Source of the DNA: an uncultured bacterium
GTDB lineage: Bacteria; Bacillota; Clostridia; Lachnospirales; Lachnospiraceae
Length of the DNA: 23,977 bases
Reading direction: 5' to 3'
Assembly: GCA_905214875.1 (NCBI GenBank)
Contig: CAJMNR010000049.1
Location: forward strand, 1-23,977
Shown here: one piece after another, positions 7,428-15,620 of the stretch
Layout of the letters: each line of letters starts with the position of its first letter
Numbering within the stretch: the first letter of the stretch is position 1
Notes under the pieces: generated by a model
Seen by the model: only the letters and a program-made list of their open reading frames with translations
What the model was told of the DNA's origin: nothing
Databases searched by the model: none
Position numbers and translations under genes: made by a program

Positions 7428-9503
7428 ATGGATATGAACCAATATTTGGATATTTTTATTGATGAGACAAAAGAACATTTACAGAATCTTAATGAACAGA
7501 TTCTTATTCTGGAAAAGGAACCAGAAAATGAAGCAACAATTAACGAAATCTTCCGTGCTGCTCACTCATTAAAGGGAATGGCGGGCACAATGGGTTATAA
7601 GAGAATGCAACGATTAACTCATGATATGGAAAACGTATTTTCTGAAATTCGTAATGGAAAGATGAAAGCTACGGATGAGTTAGTAGATGTTTTATTTAGA
7701 GGGTTAGATGCTCTTGAGTCTTACTTGGCCAACATCCAGGCTAGTGCAGATGAGGGAACTGAGGATAACGATGATATTATTGCTGCATTAAATGAATTCT
7801 TAAACGGAAAATCAAAAGAAGAAGAGTCTGTAAATGCAGCGCAAGCAGAAGTTGCAGCAACTCAAGCAGTTGTAGCATCCGATTCTGTTGCGAAATTTAA
7901 AGAACTAAAATTAGAAGAATACGAACAACATGCAATTAGCGAAGCGTATAACGAGGGAGACAACGTATTCGGAATGACAGTATTCATTCAGGAAACATGT
8001 ATCCTCAAGTCAGCAAGAGCATTTTTAGTATTTAAGGCACTTGAAGAAAGTGGCACAATCATGAAATCTCAACCTTCTGTACAAGATATTGAAGATGAAA
8101 AATTCGATTTTGATTTCAGTTTATTCTTAATCACAGAGTTATCTCTTGAAGAAGTGAAAGCAAAAGTAATGAATGTATCAGAAATCAAAGATGTTGTGAT
8201 TGAAAAAATCGAAAAACCTGAATTACCAGTAACTGAAGTAGTAGAAAAAGCTGAGAAACAGGAAGAGAAAAAAGAAGAGAAAAAAGAAGAGAAAAAAGCA
8301 AAGGCGCCTAAAAAAGATCAAAAAGCACAAGCAAGCAAACCAGTAGTTAACCGTTCCGTACGTGTTGATATTGAAAAACTTGACGTGTTAATGAATCTTG
8401 TAAGTGAGCTTATCATTGCGAAGAATGGGTTAGTATCAATCAACAATACTGACCGTAATGAAAAATCTGAAGGAAACTTTAATGAACAGATTGAATACCT
8501 AGAACGTGTAACAACAAGCTTACATGAATCTGTAATGAAAGTTCGAATGGTACCAATTGAAAGCGTTGTAAATAGATTCCCAAGAATGATTCGTGACTTA
8601 TCTAAGAAATTAAATAAGCCAATGGAACTATTTATGACAGGTGAAGAAACAGAACTTGATCGTACCGTAATCGATGAAATCGGCGATCCATTAATGCACT
8701 TACTTCGTAACTCTGCTGACCATGGTCTTGAAAGCGCAGAAGAACGTGTAAAAGCAGGAAAAGAAGAAAAAGGTTCTATCTTCTTAAATGCTTACCAAGA
8801 TGGTAACAACGTTGTGATCGAAGTCGGTGACGACGGTGGCGGAATCAATGTAGATAAAGTTAAGAATAAAGCAATCGAAAAAGGTACTATCACAGAAGAA
8901 CAAGCTGAAACGATGACAGAAAAAGATTTCATCGATCTTTTATTCATGCCAAGTTTCTCAACAGCTGATAAGATCAGTGATGTATCTGGCCGTGGTGTAG
9001 GTCTTGATGTTGTTAAGACTAAGATCGAATCTCTTGGTGGTGATATCGAGTGTAAGACAAAACGTGGAGAAGGAAGTACCTTCATCATCCGCTTACCATT
9101 AACACTTGCAATCATCCAAGCACTTATGGTTGAAGTCGGAGCAGAAAAATATGCAATTCCATTAGGAAACATTCAAACAATCGAAGATGTTCCATTTGAA
9201 GATGTTAAGACTGTAAATGGACAAGAAGTAATTAACCTAAGAGGAAACGTTCTTCCAATCGTACGTTTAGAAGAAGTGTTAGATGTAACTCCATTAGAAG
9301 AAAGACCAACTTCTTATACTGTAGTTATCGTATCAAAAGGCGATCGCTTTGCTGGTTTAGTTGTAGACAGCTTAATCGGTCAGCAAGAAATCGTTATCAA
9401 ACCAATCGGTAAATATATGGAAACTAGCAAGCTGATCGGTGGCGCAACAATCCTTGGTGATGGTGAAGTTGCACTTATCTTAGATGTTAATACATTAGTA
9501 TAG
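7428..9503 (+). CDS. cheA: Chemotaxis histidine kinase CheA
   Basis: CheA is the kinase that passes phosphate from receptor arrays to CheY. From ATG 7428 (ribosome site GGAGGTG 7414-7420, 7-nt spacer) it is 691 aa. The open frame extends upstream over the cheB end, but that part is not homologous. Domains: P1 HPt 1-105 with phospho-His46 in AAHSLKGMAG; P2 response-regulator docking about 180-262; a Lys/Glu linker with three EEKK repeats; P3 dimerisation about 308-370; P4 ATPase with N box HLLRNSADHG (424-433), G1 GDDGGGIN and G2 GRGVGLDVVK (521-530); and P5 CheW-like 560-691. All catalytic motifs are intact. Confidence 0.97.
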   Translation: MDMNQYLDIFIDETKEHLQNLNEQILILEKEPENEATINEIFRAAHSLKGMAGTMGYKRMQRLTHDMENVFSEIRNGKMKATDELVDVLFRGLDALESYLANIQASADEGTEDNDDIIAALNEFLNGKSKEEESVNAAQAEVAATQAVVASDSVAKFKELKLEEYEQHAISEAYNEGDNVFGMTVFIQETCILKSARAFLVFKALEESGTIMKSQPSVQDIEDEKFDFDFSLFLITELSLEEVKAKVMNVSEIKDVVIEKIEKPELPVTEVVEKAEKQEEKKEEKKEEKKAKAPKKDQKAQASKPVVNRSVRVDIEKLDVLMNLVSELIIAKNGLVSINNTDRNEKSEGNFNEQIEYLERVTTSLHESVMKVRMVPIESVVNRFPRMIRDLSKKLNKPMELFMTGEETELDRTVIDEIGDPLMHLLRNSADHGLESAEERVKAGKEEKGSIFLNAYQDGNNVVIEVGDDGGGINVDKVKNKAIEKGTITEEQAETMTEKDFIDLLFMPSFSTADKISDVSGRGVGLDVVKTKIESLGGDIECKTKRGEGSTFIIRLPLTLAIIQALMVEVGAEKYAIPLGNIQTIEDVPFEDVKTVNGQEVINLRGNVLPIVRLEEVLDVTPLEERPTSYTVVIVSKGDRFAGLVVDSLIGQQEIVIKPIGKYMETSKLIGGATILGDGEVALILDVNTLV
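8262..8297 (+). repeat. Three perfect 12-bp tandem repeats in cheA linker
   Basis: The unit GAAGAGAAAAAA occurs three times head to tail and encodes (EEKK)x3 in the P2-P3 linker. Units are a multiple of three, so a gain or loss would change linker length without a frameshift. Confidence 0.9.
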
Positions 9504-9516
9504 GGGGACGACGATT

Positions 9517-9978
9517 ATGGAGAACACAACAGTACAAAGTTTAGATTCAAAACAATATATCGTTGTAAAATTAGGTAACGAGCAATTCGGTATCGACATT
9601 CAATACGTTGAAAACATTGTAAGAATGCAAAGAATTACAAGAGTTCCAAAAGTACAACAATTTTTCAAAGGCGTAATCAACCTTAGAGGTGACATTGTGC
9701 CAGTAATGAGCTTAAGATTAAAGTTCGGCTTAGAAAACGAAGAATATACAAACGCTACAAGAATCATTATCTTAAAGCCAGAAGGTAAAGAAGTAATCGG
9801 TGTTGTAGTAGATGAAGTAAAAGAAGTAGTAACACTTGAAGATAATCAAATCGACAAAGTGACTTACACTCCATCAAATGAAAACTACAAATATTTAAGT
9901 GGAATTGGTAAGTATAAAGACAGTCTAATTTCCATCCTAAATATTCAAAGCATTGTAGTAGAAAAGGATGCAATTTAG
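9517..9978 (+). CDS. cheW: Chemotaxis coupling protein CheW
   Basis: CheW links chemoreceptors to CheA in the signalling array. The 153-aa product is a single CheW domain with the typical sequence YIVVKLGNEQFGIDI, the Arg-containing VPKVQQFFKGVINLRGDIVPVMSLR block (about 43-69) and VVDEVKEVV. It lies 13 nt after cheA, with GGGGGACG as ribosome site. The C-terminus is followed directly by the AGGAGG of cheC. Length and motifs are normal. Confidence 0.96.
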   Translation: MENTTVQSLDSKQYIVVKLGNEQFGIDIQYVENIVRMQRITRVPKVQQFFKGVINLRGDIVPVMSLRLKFGLENEEYTNATRIIILKPEGKEVIGVVVDEVKEVVTLEDNQIDKVTYTPSNENYKYLSGIGKYKDSLISILNIQSIVVEKDAI

Positions 9979-9989
9979 GAGGAAACCAA

Positions 9990-10607
9990 TTGAAAAAACA
10001 TAATTTTAGCCAAATGAATGATATGCAATTCGATGTGTTAAAAGAGATTGGTAATATTGGTGCAGGTAATGCAACTACAGCTCTTTCCCAATTAGTTGGT
10101 GAAAGAATTGATATGAAGACTCCTAGTGTTCAGCTTATCGATATCGGAGAACTCTCCGATATCGTAGGCGGACCTGAAAACATTATCGTAGGGATCCTGA
10201 TTACATTATCTTTAGATGTGGAAGGGATGATGATGTTTGTACTAGAACAATCGACAGCACATTTCTATGTAAATATTTTAATGGGTAAGAATTTAGACGA
10301 TTTTTCAGAATTTAGTGAAATGGACTTGTCAGTTCTTCAGGAAATTGGTAATATTTTATCAGGAGCATATTTATCTTCTATATCTTCGCTTACAAATTTG
10401 AATATTAATCAATCAATTCCATATATGACAATAGATATGGCAGGAGCAATTCTTAGTGTTCCAGCAATCGAATTTGGTAAGATTGGTGATAAAGCACTGC
10501 TAATTCAATCTAAGATTTGTGAAGATGAAACTGAAGCAAACGGATATTTCATTTTGATTCCTAAAGAAGAATCATATTCTAAGATTTTATCCTCATTGGG
10601 AATGTAG
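9990..10607 (+). CDS. cheC: CheY-P phosphatase CheC
   Basis: CheC dephosphorylates CheY-P and, with CheD, feeds back on receptor adaptation in Bacillus- and Thermotoga-type systems. The 205-aa protein contains two copies of the phosphatase motif ExxN: E19-IG-N22 in LKEIGNIGAGNATTALS and E118-IG-N121 in LQEIGNILSGAYLSS, so both active sites appear retained. The start is TTG at 9990, preceded by AGGAGGA (9977-9983) with a 6-nt spacer. The overlap-free placement between cheW and cheD matches the B. subtilis order. Confidence 0.95.
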   Translation: MKKHNFSQMNDMQFDVLKEIGNIGAGNATTALSQLVGERIDMKTPSVQLIDIGELSDIVGGPENIIVGILITLSLDVEGMMMFVLEQSTAHFYVNILMGKNLDDFSEFSEMDLSVLQEIGNILSGAYLSSISSLTNLNINQSIPYMTIDMAGAILSVPAIEFGKIGDKALLIQSKICEDETEANGYFILIPKEESYSKILSSLGM

Positions 10608-10620
10608 AGGAGAAAAGAAT

Positions 10621-11100
10621 ATGATGGTGAGAGTAGGAATGGCGGATTTAAACGTTTGTGCTGCACCAGATGCAATTACAACATTAGGCTTAGGTTCTTG
10701 TGTAGGCATCGTACTTTATGACCCTGTTAAGAAATTAGCAGGTATGGTTCATGTAATGTTACCCGACAGTACTAAAATCATACATAATGAGAATAAGGCA
10801 AAGTTTGCAGATACAGGAATTAATGAACTATTGGATAGATTAGTTAAGTTAGGAGCAAGTCGCTCTCGTATAACAGCAAAAATTGCCGGTGGTGCACAAA
10901 TGTTTGGCTTTCAAAATGCAAGTGATTTGCTACGTGTGGGAGAGAAAAATGTCGAGGCAACCAAGTTGCAATTACAAAAGCTTAAAATCCCAATCTTAGC
11001 CCAGGATACAGGGGCTAATTACGGTAGAACGATAGAATTTTATCCAGAGACTGGGGAACTCTTGATAAAATCCGTAGGGAAAGAGATTAAAAAAATTTAG
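10621..11100 (+). CDS. cheD: Chemoreceptor glutamine deamidase CheD
   Basis: CheD deamidates specific glutamines on chemoreceptors and binds CheC. The catalytic residues are in place: Cys27 in GLGSCVG, His44 in GMVHVML and Thr21 just before LGLGSC. These numbers equal those I recall for Thermotoga CheD. Length is 159 aa. Two adjacent ATG codons (10621, 10624) follow AGGAGAAAAGAAT and either may be used. It follows cheC by 13 nt, and the pair forms the Bacillus-type adaptation module. Confidence 0.96.
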   Translation: MMVRVGMADLNVCAAPDAITTLGLGSCVGIVLYDPVKKLAGMVHVMLPDSTKIIHNENKAKFADTGINELLDRLVKLGASRSRITAKIAGGAQMFGFQNASDLLRVGEKNVEATKLQLQKLKIPILAQDTGANYGRTIEFYPETGELLIKSVGKEIKKI

Positions 11101-11130
11101 TCAAAGTTATCGTTTAAAAAAGGAGAATAT

Positions 11131-11415
11131 ATGCAAGGAAGATATATACCAGCAATTGTAACGCTTGTTGCTGGCTTAGTTGCAAGTATCATTTGCTTAG
11201 TAAGAGGGATTGGAATAATCAGGAGCTTAACGATTGTACTTATCACGCTTATAATTTTTATGATTCTGGGCATTATTGCGAGAAAAATCATTATGCTAAC
11301 GTTAACTGAAAAGCCGGAGAAAGATGAACCGGGGGACGCTGAAACAGAAGATACAAATGAGAATTCAGACATAAATGAAAATCCAGAACATGAAAATGAT
11401 ACGCAAGAATCATAG
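11131..11415 (+). CDS. Small two-helix membrane protein with acidic tail, unknown
   Basis: The 94-aa protein has two predicted membrane segments (about residues 4-24 and 33-59). A cytoplasmic-type tail follows from about 64 to the end, very rich in Glu, Asp and Asn. I recognise no family. It has a good AAAAGGAGAATAT ribosome site and lies between cheD and sigD with short gaps, so it is almost certainly co-transcribed with them. B. subtilis has no gene at this place. A role in motility is inferred from position only. Confidence 0.75.
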   Translation: MQGRYIPAIVTLVAGLVASIICLVRGIGIIRSLTIVLITLIIFMILGIIARKIIMLTLTEKPEKDEPGDAETEDTNENSDINENPEHENDTQES

Positions 11416-11456
11416 TAGTGTTAGTTTAAAGGTTTATAACACAAGTGGAGGTTACT

Positions 11457-12224
11457 ATGAGCGAAGAAGAAAAAAACAAGCTATGGCTTGATTATTCGAA
11501 ACGTAAGACAGCGGATTTAAGAGAAAAAATTATTATTGAGTACGCGAGTTTAGTTAAAATCGTTGCCGGTAGACTAAGCATGTATTTAGGATATACGGTA
11601 GAATATGATGACCTGATTGGTTATGGTACATTTGGCTTAATCGATGCCATTGACAAATTTGATTATCAAAAAGGGGTCAAATTTGAAACATATGCTTCTT
11701 TACGTATTAGAGGAGCAATTTTAGATCAGATTCGACGCTTGGATTGGATTCCAAGAACACTACGACAAAAGCAAAAAAAGTTAGAACAAGCTTATCACAA
11801 ATTAGAGTGTGAGTATGGTAAAAATATTAGTGCAGAAGTACTTGCAGAAGAATTAAATATCAGTACTAGTGAGCTTGAAGTATGGCAGAATCAAACGATG
11901 GGGATGAATCTGATTTCACTTGATGAATACCTTGAACAAGGAATCGAAGTGAGAATGGATAACAAAGCAAGTTCACATTATGATCAGCCGGAAAAAGTGA
12001 TGGAGAAGCAGGAACTAAAAGTCATGCTAGAACAAGCATTGGAGATGCTTACTGAGAATGAAAGAAAAGTAATTGTACTATATTATTACGAAGAGATGAC
12101 CTTAAAGGAAATCAGCCGTATTCTTGAAGTTTCCGAATCAAGAGTATCACAATTGCATACAAAATCGTTGCAGAAGATGAAAAATAAACTAGGAAGTAAC
12201 ATAGAATTGCTAAGTATTTTCTAG
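11457..12224 (+). CDS. sigD: RNA polymerase sigma factor for flagellar operons, SigD/FliA (sigma-28)
   Basis: SigD directs transcription of late flagellar and chemotaxis genes and is normally held by the anti-sigma factor FlgM. The 255-aa protein has region 2 (DDLIGYGTFGLIDAIDKFDYQKGVKFETYASLRIRG), region 3 (LDWIPRTLRQKQKKLEQAYHKLE) and region 4 with a helix-turn-helix (TLKEISRILEVSESRVSQLH). ATG 11457 is preferred: GTGGAGGT at 11445-11452 is its ribosome site. An in-frame GTG at 11445 lies inside that site and is an unlikely start. Location after cheD matches B. subtilis. Confidence 0.95.
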   Translation: MSEEEKNKLWLDYSKRKTADLREKIIIEYASLVKIVAGRLSMYLGYTVEYDDLIGYGTFGLIDAIDKFDYQKGVKFETYASLRIRGAILDQIRRLDWIPRTLRQKQKKLEQAYHKLECEYGKNISAEVLAEELNISTSELEVWQNQTMGMNLISLDEYLEQGIEVRMDNKASSHYDQPEKVMEKQELKVMLEQALEMLTENERKVIVLYYYEEMTLKEISRILEVSESRVSQLHTKSLQKMKNKLGSNIELLSIF

Positions 12225-12266
12225 ACTAAAAGTTCACATAAGAATATAGTATGGGGGGATGGGTGC

Positions 12267-13871
12267 ATGAAAACATATAATGCTTTTTTTACGTTACAAA
12301 TAAAATCTGATGGTACGTATCTACAGATCAATAGCGCGAAAGGCGGCGGTAAGCCCCTTTCCCTTGAGTCTGTGAGTACATATCTTTCACTTGTTCATAT
12401 AGATGATTATGACAAAGTTAATCTAATAAATGAGTTAAATAAAGCTAATTCTGGGGTTGCCATGATTAAGCTGACAAATAATAAGATTAAGCCAGTTAAT
12501 GAATATCTACATGTTGAGATTGATGAAGCGGAATTAGAAGCAGTTGGGAGATTTTATGCCCCGTCCAATCTAGGAAAATCTCTTAGTAAGGATGATATTA
12601 TAGAGACACTGAATCGAAACAGAGTTACATTTGGAATAGATACAGCTGTAATCGATGAGTGGTTATTAAACAAGGAATATAACAAAGACTTTGTGCTCGC
12701 AAGAGGGAAAAATCCTGTACAGGGCAAAAATGGTGAAGTTAAGTACTGTTTTAACACAAATATCCACGCACAGCCTAGACTAAATGAAGATGGTACAGTA
12801 GACTATCGACATCTAGATAACATTGAGCATGTAGAGGCAGGAGCACGTGTTGCTTATTTGATCCCTGCTGTAAAAGGACAAGACGGAAGAACCGTTACAG
12901 GAAAAGTTATACCACCAGCAAAGATCAAGACTGCAAAATTGAAACATGCTAGAAACATCGTTGTTTCTGAAGATGGTACAGAAATGTACTCAGAGGTGTC
13001 TGGGCATGTTTACCTTGTAGATGATAAAGTCTTTGTATCAAATATATATGAAGTATTGGCAGACGTTGATGCTTCAACAGGAGACATTGAATATAATGGC
13101 GACATCCATGTAAAAGGAACTGTAAAGAGTGGATATTCTTTAAAAGCAACAGGTCAGATTATTGTAGAAGGCGTTGTGGAAGGATGTCATTTAGAAGCAG
13201 ATGGTCCAATTATTATAATGGGTGGTATTCAAGGAATGACAAAGGCAGTCATTCAATCAGGCTCAAACGTTACAGCAAAATTCATTGAAAATGCAACCGT
13301 AATATCTGGAAAAGATGTTTTAACGGATGCAATTATGCATAGTAATGTAAGTGCACGAGGAAAAGTAAAGGTAGAGGGAAAACGAGGCCTTGTTGTTGGT
13401 GGAGAAATTCATGCTTCTGAATCAGTAGCATTTAAAGTGGCAGGTTCTCCTATGAGCGCCTTTACCTTAATTGAAGTAGGACTAGATCCTGAAGTAGTAA
13501 AGGAATACCGTACACTAGAAACAGATGTACGTAAGAATCAAGAAGAATATAAGCAGTTAACGCAAATCTTATCTACTTATAGAACAAAACTTACAAAAGG
13601 GTTAAAACTAAATCCTGCACAGGTTAAGACTATCAAGCAGATTGGAAGTCGAGTGAAGGAATTAGAGGCAGTTACACCAGATATGATTGATAGACGAGAT
13701 GAACTCGGTGAAGAGATTCTTAAGTCAAACCGAGGAAAAGTTGTCGTGGAAGACAAAGTATATCCACGAGTTAAGATTGTAATCTCTAGTGCAGTATTGA
13801 TGGTAAAAACAGAAACACATTACTGTACGTTTGTAAAAGACGGTGTAGATGTAAAGTCCAAACCCAACTAG
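12267..13871 (+). CDS. FapA-family protein (DUF342)
   Basis: The 534-aa product matches the FapA/DUF342 family. It has an N-terminal mixed domain with the typical VLARGKNPVQGKNGEV block (near 152-167), a long right-handed beta-helix-like part rich in repeated GxIxVxGxV turns (about 275-400, for example GDIHVKGTVKSGY), and a helical coiled-coil-like segment (about 405-485). FapA was named for polar flagellar assembly in Vibrio. In Clostridia its biochemical role is unclear. It follows sigD by 42 nt with GGGGGGATGGG upstream of ATG. Position in the operon supports a motility or cell-pole role (inference). Confidence 0.88.
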   Translation: MKTYNAFFTLQIKSDGTYLQINSAKGGGKPLSLESVSTYLSLVHIDDYDKVNLINELNKANSGVAMIKLTNNKIKPVNEYLHVEIDEAELEAVGRFYAPSNLGKSLSKDDIIETLNRNRVTFGIDTAVIDEWLLNKEYNKDFVLARGKNPVQGKNGEVKYCFNTNIHAQPRLNEDGTVDYRHLDNIEHVEAGARVAYLIPAVKGQDGRTVTGKVIPPAKIKTAKLKHARNIVVSEDGTEMYSEVSGHVYLVDDKVFVSNIYEVLADVDASTGDIEYNGDIHVKGTVKSGYSLKATGQIIVEGVVEGCHLEADGPIIIMGGIQGMTKAVIQSGSNVTAKFIENATVISGKDVLTDAIMHSNVSARGKVKVEGKRGLVVGGEIHASESVAFKVAGSPMSAFTLIEVGLDPEVVKEYRTLETDVRKNQEEYKQLTQILSTYRTKLTKGLKLNPAQVKTIKQIGSRVKELEAVTPDMIDRRDELGEEILKSNRGKVVVEDKVYPRVKIVISSAVLMVKTETHYCTFVKDGVDVKSKPN

Positions 13872-13884
13872 GAGGTAATAGGGA

Positions 13885-14205
13885 ATGTCAGTGGTTAGTC
13901 CGATTGAACACTTGGCAATGGCACCAAAAAGCCTGCAGACGTCAATTCAGAATGTGAATAAGATACAGCGTCAGGAGGCAATCCAGGCGGAGCAGGCAGC
14001 TAGCTTTCAAAATCAGGTGAAAAAGAATGCAGAGCAAACAGTAAAATCACAAAAAAGTGAAACTGAGCAGTATCGTTTTGACCAGAAGAAAGAAGGCAGA
14101 AACAAAGGCTATCAAGGGAATAAACAAGAGAAAAAGAGCGCAGAAGAGTGCGATCCTGATGACGTATCCAAACGAGTTGGACAGTCATTTGATATATGTA
14201 TTTAA
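13885..14205 (+). CDS. Small Gln/Lys-rich protein of the flagellar operon, unknown
   Basis: The 106-aa hydrophilic protein is rich in Gln, Lys and Glu, with no membrane segment or signal peptide. The first half looks helical (about 18-60). The middle is charged low-complexity sequence, and the end is VGQSFDICI, a short hydrophobic tail. I recognise no domain. AGGAGG sits 13 nt after the fapA start of stop, with a suitable spacer to ATG. The next gene begins 9 nt after the stop, so it is embedded in the operon. No function is proposed. Confidence 0.7.
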   Translation: MSVVSPIEHLAMAPKSLQTSIQNVNKIQRQEAIQAEQAASFQNQVKKNAEQTVKSQKSETEQYRFDQKKEGRNKGYQGNKQEKKSAEECDPDDVSKRVGQSFDICI

Positions 14206-14214
14206 GGAGCAAAT

Positions 14215-14889
14215 ATGGGAGCATTAGAAATTACACTGATTTTAATAGGGCTATTAATTATTGCAATCAGCTATTATATTTCAGAAAAAAATGGTTCAGC
14301 CGTAGAGACAGTAAAAGAGCTTGAAACTGTGGCCGACTATGAAGAAAGAAAAAAGACTCAAAAGGATATCAAACGCGATCTTGAGAATCTGAAAGAAGAA
14401 GTCTTAGCTTCAGCAGATGCCAGTCTGTGCAAGCTTTCCAATGAAAAAATTATGGCAGTAAATGAATATGGAGATATGGTACTTGATCGTATCGATAAGA
14501 ACCATAGTGAAGTCGTATTCTTATACAGTATGCTGACGGACAAGGAAAAAGAATTAAAAGAATTAATTGCTGGTGCACAAGGAATGGAACGACAAGAGGT
14601 AAAAGATAAATTAGACGAGATTGAAAGTCAGATGGCAGATACCATTCCGTTAAATGAATCCTATGACCTTATGGAAGGCTCCGCTATCAGCTTAAGTAAA
14701 TCTCAGGCAAAGGTACTTCATGAATCAAAGCCTGCAGATGTAGAAGAACCTATTTCGTATGATGAAAACCACGAAAGAATCTTATCGCTTTACAGAAGCG
14801 GCAAGAGCGTTCGTGAGATTTCGAAAGAGTTAGATCTTGGACAAGGTGAAGTACAACTTGTAGTGAACCTGCATGCAGGAGGGAAATAG
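14215..14889 (+). CDS. SwrB-like membrane-anchored coiled-coil protein (DUF6115-type)
   Basis: The 224-aa protein has an N-terminal membrane anchor (about 4-22), a long charged coiled-coil region (about 30-140) and a C-terminal helix-turn-helix-like motif (about 186-219: HERILSLYRSGKSVREISKEL followed by GQGEVQLVVNL). This architecture and its place between sigD and rpsB match B. subtilis SwrB, which promotes flagellar type III export activation. Similarity is judged by eye, so the functional link is inferred. The ribosome site is AAGGAG. Its TAG overlaps the next GTG (TAGTG). Confidence 0.7.
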   Translation: MGALEITLILIGLLIIAISYYISEKNGSAVETVKELETVADYEERKKTQKDIKRDLENLKEEVLASADASLCKLSNEKIMAVNEYGDMVLDRIDKNHSEVVFLYSMLTDKEKELKELIAGAQGMERQEVKDKLDEIESQMADTIPLNESYDLMEGSAISLSKSQAKVLHESKPADVEEPISYDENHERILSLYRSGKSVREISKELDLGQGEVQLVVNLHAGGK

Positions 14890-15431
14890 TGAAGAAGCAA
14901 AACACAAAATTAGTCTATTTTCTTCGTGGACTTGGATTTGGTATTGTATTTGTAACAGCCGTTGTAGGAATTTCAAGTAGTAGAAAGTCAAACAAAGAAA
15001 TCGTTACACAAGAATTATCTAGAGAAGAAATCATTGAAAAAGCAAAAGAGATTGGAATGGTAGAGGGAGTGGATATGAAAATCGACGCTCTTTTAGACGC
15101 AACACCAACTCCAGAGGCAACGGAACAGTCTTCGGCTTCCACTGAGTCAAGTACTCCAGAAGCAACAAAGACACCTGTAAGTGAAACACCAGCTGCGACT
15201 GATAAACCATCAAATGAAATCAGTAAGAAGTCATTTACAATCAAGTCAGGACAGCCAGCAGAAGCAGTTGCTAAGAAGTTAAAAAATGAGGGCTTAATTG
15301 ATGATGAAAAAGCATTTCATACGTTCCTCAAAGATAACAAATATGCAACAAAATTAATCGCAGGTCGCCATGAAATTACCATTGGTGGTGACTACGAAAC
15401 AATTGCAAAAGAACTATGTGAAAACAAATAA
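14889..15431 (+). CDS. Membrane protein with MltG/YceG-like accessory domain, no lytic domain
   Basis: The 180-aa protein has one N-terminal membrane segment (about 9-29) and a short helical part (about 40-66). A Thr/Pro/Glu/Ser-rich linker follows (about 70-110), then a folded C-terminal domain (about 113-178: FTIKSGQPAEAVAKKLKNEG, AGRHEITIGGDYETIAKEL). The C-terminal domain resembles the LysM-like, substrate-spacing part that precedes the catalytic domain of endolytic murein transglycosylase MltG/YceG. The catalytic module itself is missing, so it probably binds cell wall rather than cutting it (inference). The start is GTG overlapping the previous stop. It is the last gene before the operon terminator. 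Confidence 0.7.
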   Translation: MKKQNTKLVYFLRGLGFGIVFVTAVVGISSSRKSNKEIVTQELSREEIIEKAKEIGMVEGVDMKIDALLDATPTPEATEQSSASTESSTPEATKTPVSETPAATDKPSNEISKKSFTIKSGQPAEAVAKKLKNEGLIDDEKAFHTFLKDNKYATKLIAGRHEITIGGDYETIAKELCENK

Positions 15432-15467
15432 AATACGTTGTACATCACTTAAAGTATAACGAAGAGT

Positions 15468-15508
15468 AAAGTCGACCGTCTGAGCTAATGCCAGGATGTG
15501 TCGGCTTT
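15468..15508 (+). terminator. Rho-independent terminator of the fla/che operon
   Basis: Arms AAAGTCGAC (15468-15476) and GTCGGCTTT (15500-15508) form a 9-bp stem with one G-T pair. Four further bases per side (15477-15480 with 15495-15498) can extend it past one bulge. A T-run ends near 15511. It lies 36 nt after the last operon gene. Confidence 0.75.
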
Positions 15509-15560
15509 TTTCTCGTTTAAAAGAAGCCATTGGTAATTGGACCTGCACACAAATATGCTA

Positions 15561-15590
15561 TTGCAATGGTAATGACAAATGGTGTAAGAT
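15561..15590 (+). promoter_or_regulatory. Possible sigma-A promoter for the 15621 gene
   Basis: TTGCAA (15561-15566) and TAAGAT (15585-15590) are separated by 18 nt, upstream of the gene at 15621 and just past the operon terminator. The match is moderate. Confidence 0.4.
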
Positions 15591-15620
15591 TGTTCCATCA
15601 TTAACATTTAGGAGACAACA

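Noticed and set aside
8792..9172. 126-codon minus-strand frame opposite cheA
   Set aside because: It lies fully inside the CheA ATPase domain, has no ribosome site or recognisable protein, and is a shadow of biased codon use.
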